Assembly (NCBI GenBank): GCA_021186555.1
Contig: JAJKFL010000011.1
Location: 895,001 to 959,000, forward strand
Length of the DNA: 64,000 nucleotides
DNA from: Reticulitermes speratus
Lineage: Eukaryota; Arthropoda; Insecta; Blattodea; Rhinotermitidae
Reading direction: 5' to 3'
Shown: positions 63,161-64,000 of the stretch, piece by piece
Numbering within the stretch: the first letter of the stretch is position 1
Layout: each line of letters starts with the position of its first letter
Notes under the pieces: generated by a model
The model's database searches: none
The model's input: the letters and a program-made list of their open reading frames with translations, nothing else
What the model was told of the DNA's origin: nothing
Made by a program: the position numbers and the translations under genes

Positions 63161-64000
63161 TGTGTGTCCATTGCAGAATTTAGATTCTGGCAGACTCTGC
63201 AATGTAGAGCTTGCCAGGCATAACCTATGTACATACAGTTTAATAAAATTGTCTCAGATTTTTGGACACCTGACATGGATGTTAGCCTGACAAGATTTTG
63301 TTGAAATCTGTCACTGTGAAAGTTTCAAGACATACAGATTACATGGTGTCATAACCAAGTTACCCAAAATACTGTTATGAGCATCTGAACCAAGAATCAA
63401 CTCAGAATACCAGATTAGCTAAGGCTCTAGAGTTAGGGAACTGTCATCCATTCATTATCACTCAGCTGGCTCAATGGTGGACCACTTGCCCATTTAGCAG
63501 GAAATCCTGAGTCTGACTTATGGTTTTGTTTAACATCTGGTCATATGTTAATAAGTTAATAACCATTTAATAGCATGTCCTGCTACTAGATAATTTCAAT
63601 ATTATTTTGCTGAAAAAATGCAAAATACACTAAGTAAGAAAAAATAACTAAATAAAACTGTCTCTGTTTCCTAAATGCATAAAACAGTTTCCAATATTAC
63701 ACTCAATTCTTGCATGTCACACATTCAATCAAAGCAAACCAAATACTTGAGAGTTGTCCATAGTTTTTGAAAAGTACAGTGACTATGCCTCGAATGGGAA
63801 AAGCAGTCAGTTCAGCAGATGGTACTGTTTCACCTTGAAGTGTTCCATGTCAATGTGAAATGACTAACATGTTAAATAACATAAATACAACACATGACAC
63901 ATGCTGCAGAGTCACTGACACATAAGGATATTTGTACATTCTTCACATGTTGACTGAAGAAGCCACCACTGTAATAACAAAACATGGTCTACTGAGAGAC
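63161..64000. other. para intron, mostly unrecognised
   Basis: A short tRNA-like phrase (TCAGCTGGCTCAATGGTGGA, about 63463) may be the head of another decayed SINE. No exon is visible up to the window edge. Confidence 0.4.

Overview
This window is a piece of an insect nuclear genome. It carries the 3' half of one large gene on the minus strand: the voltage-gated sodium channel para (Nav). Fifteen coding exons (two of them alternatives) run from 59323 down to 13244. They cover the domain II-III linker, all of domains III and IV, the inactivation linker and the C-terminal tail. Splice phases agree at every junction, so no coding exon seems to be missing between 59323 and 13244. The upstream exons (domains I and II) lie beyond position 64000. 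Long A+T-rich introns full of repeats, the cockroach-style G1/G2 exon pair and the general look of the protein suggest a polyneopteran such as a cockroach or termite. That is inference.

Layout. 1-13243 is downstream flank and probable 3' UTR with only repeats. 13244-13833 is the last coding exon, whose final codons appear frameshifted. 18640-27154 holds three domain IV exons. 29066-29173 is the III-IV linker exon, joined to the domain III S6 exon (31716-31853) across an AT-AC intron. 32732-34024 holds the domain III S5 and pore exons. 41962-42084 (G1) and 45289-45411 (G2) are mutually exclusive versions of domain III S3-S4. 49429-53664 holds domain III S1-S3 and the II-III linker, and 59180-59323 is the most upstream exon visible. 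All coding exons make one membrane protein: K (domain III) and A (domain IV) of the selectivity filter, S4 voltage sensors, the MFM inactivation latch and a calmodulin-type IQ tail are all readable.

The rest is mobile DNA: tRNA-derived SINEs, non-LTR retrotransposon tails, mariner/Tc1, Tigger and hAT-like DNA transposons, and minisatellites. The most unusual signal is a short module (CUGANGA, hairpin, GAAA, then a palindrome) repeated about twenty times on both strands. It resembles the small hammerhead ribozymes reported in Penelope-like retroelements. In five elements sharing related ends it sits inside a copy flanked by a 12-13 bp direct repeat, and in four of these the module is present as an inverted pair. 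The family looks coherent and possibly undescribed.
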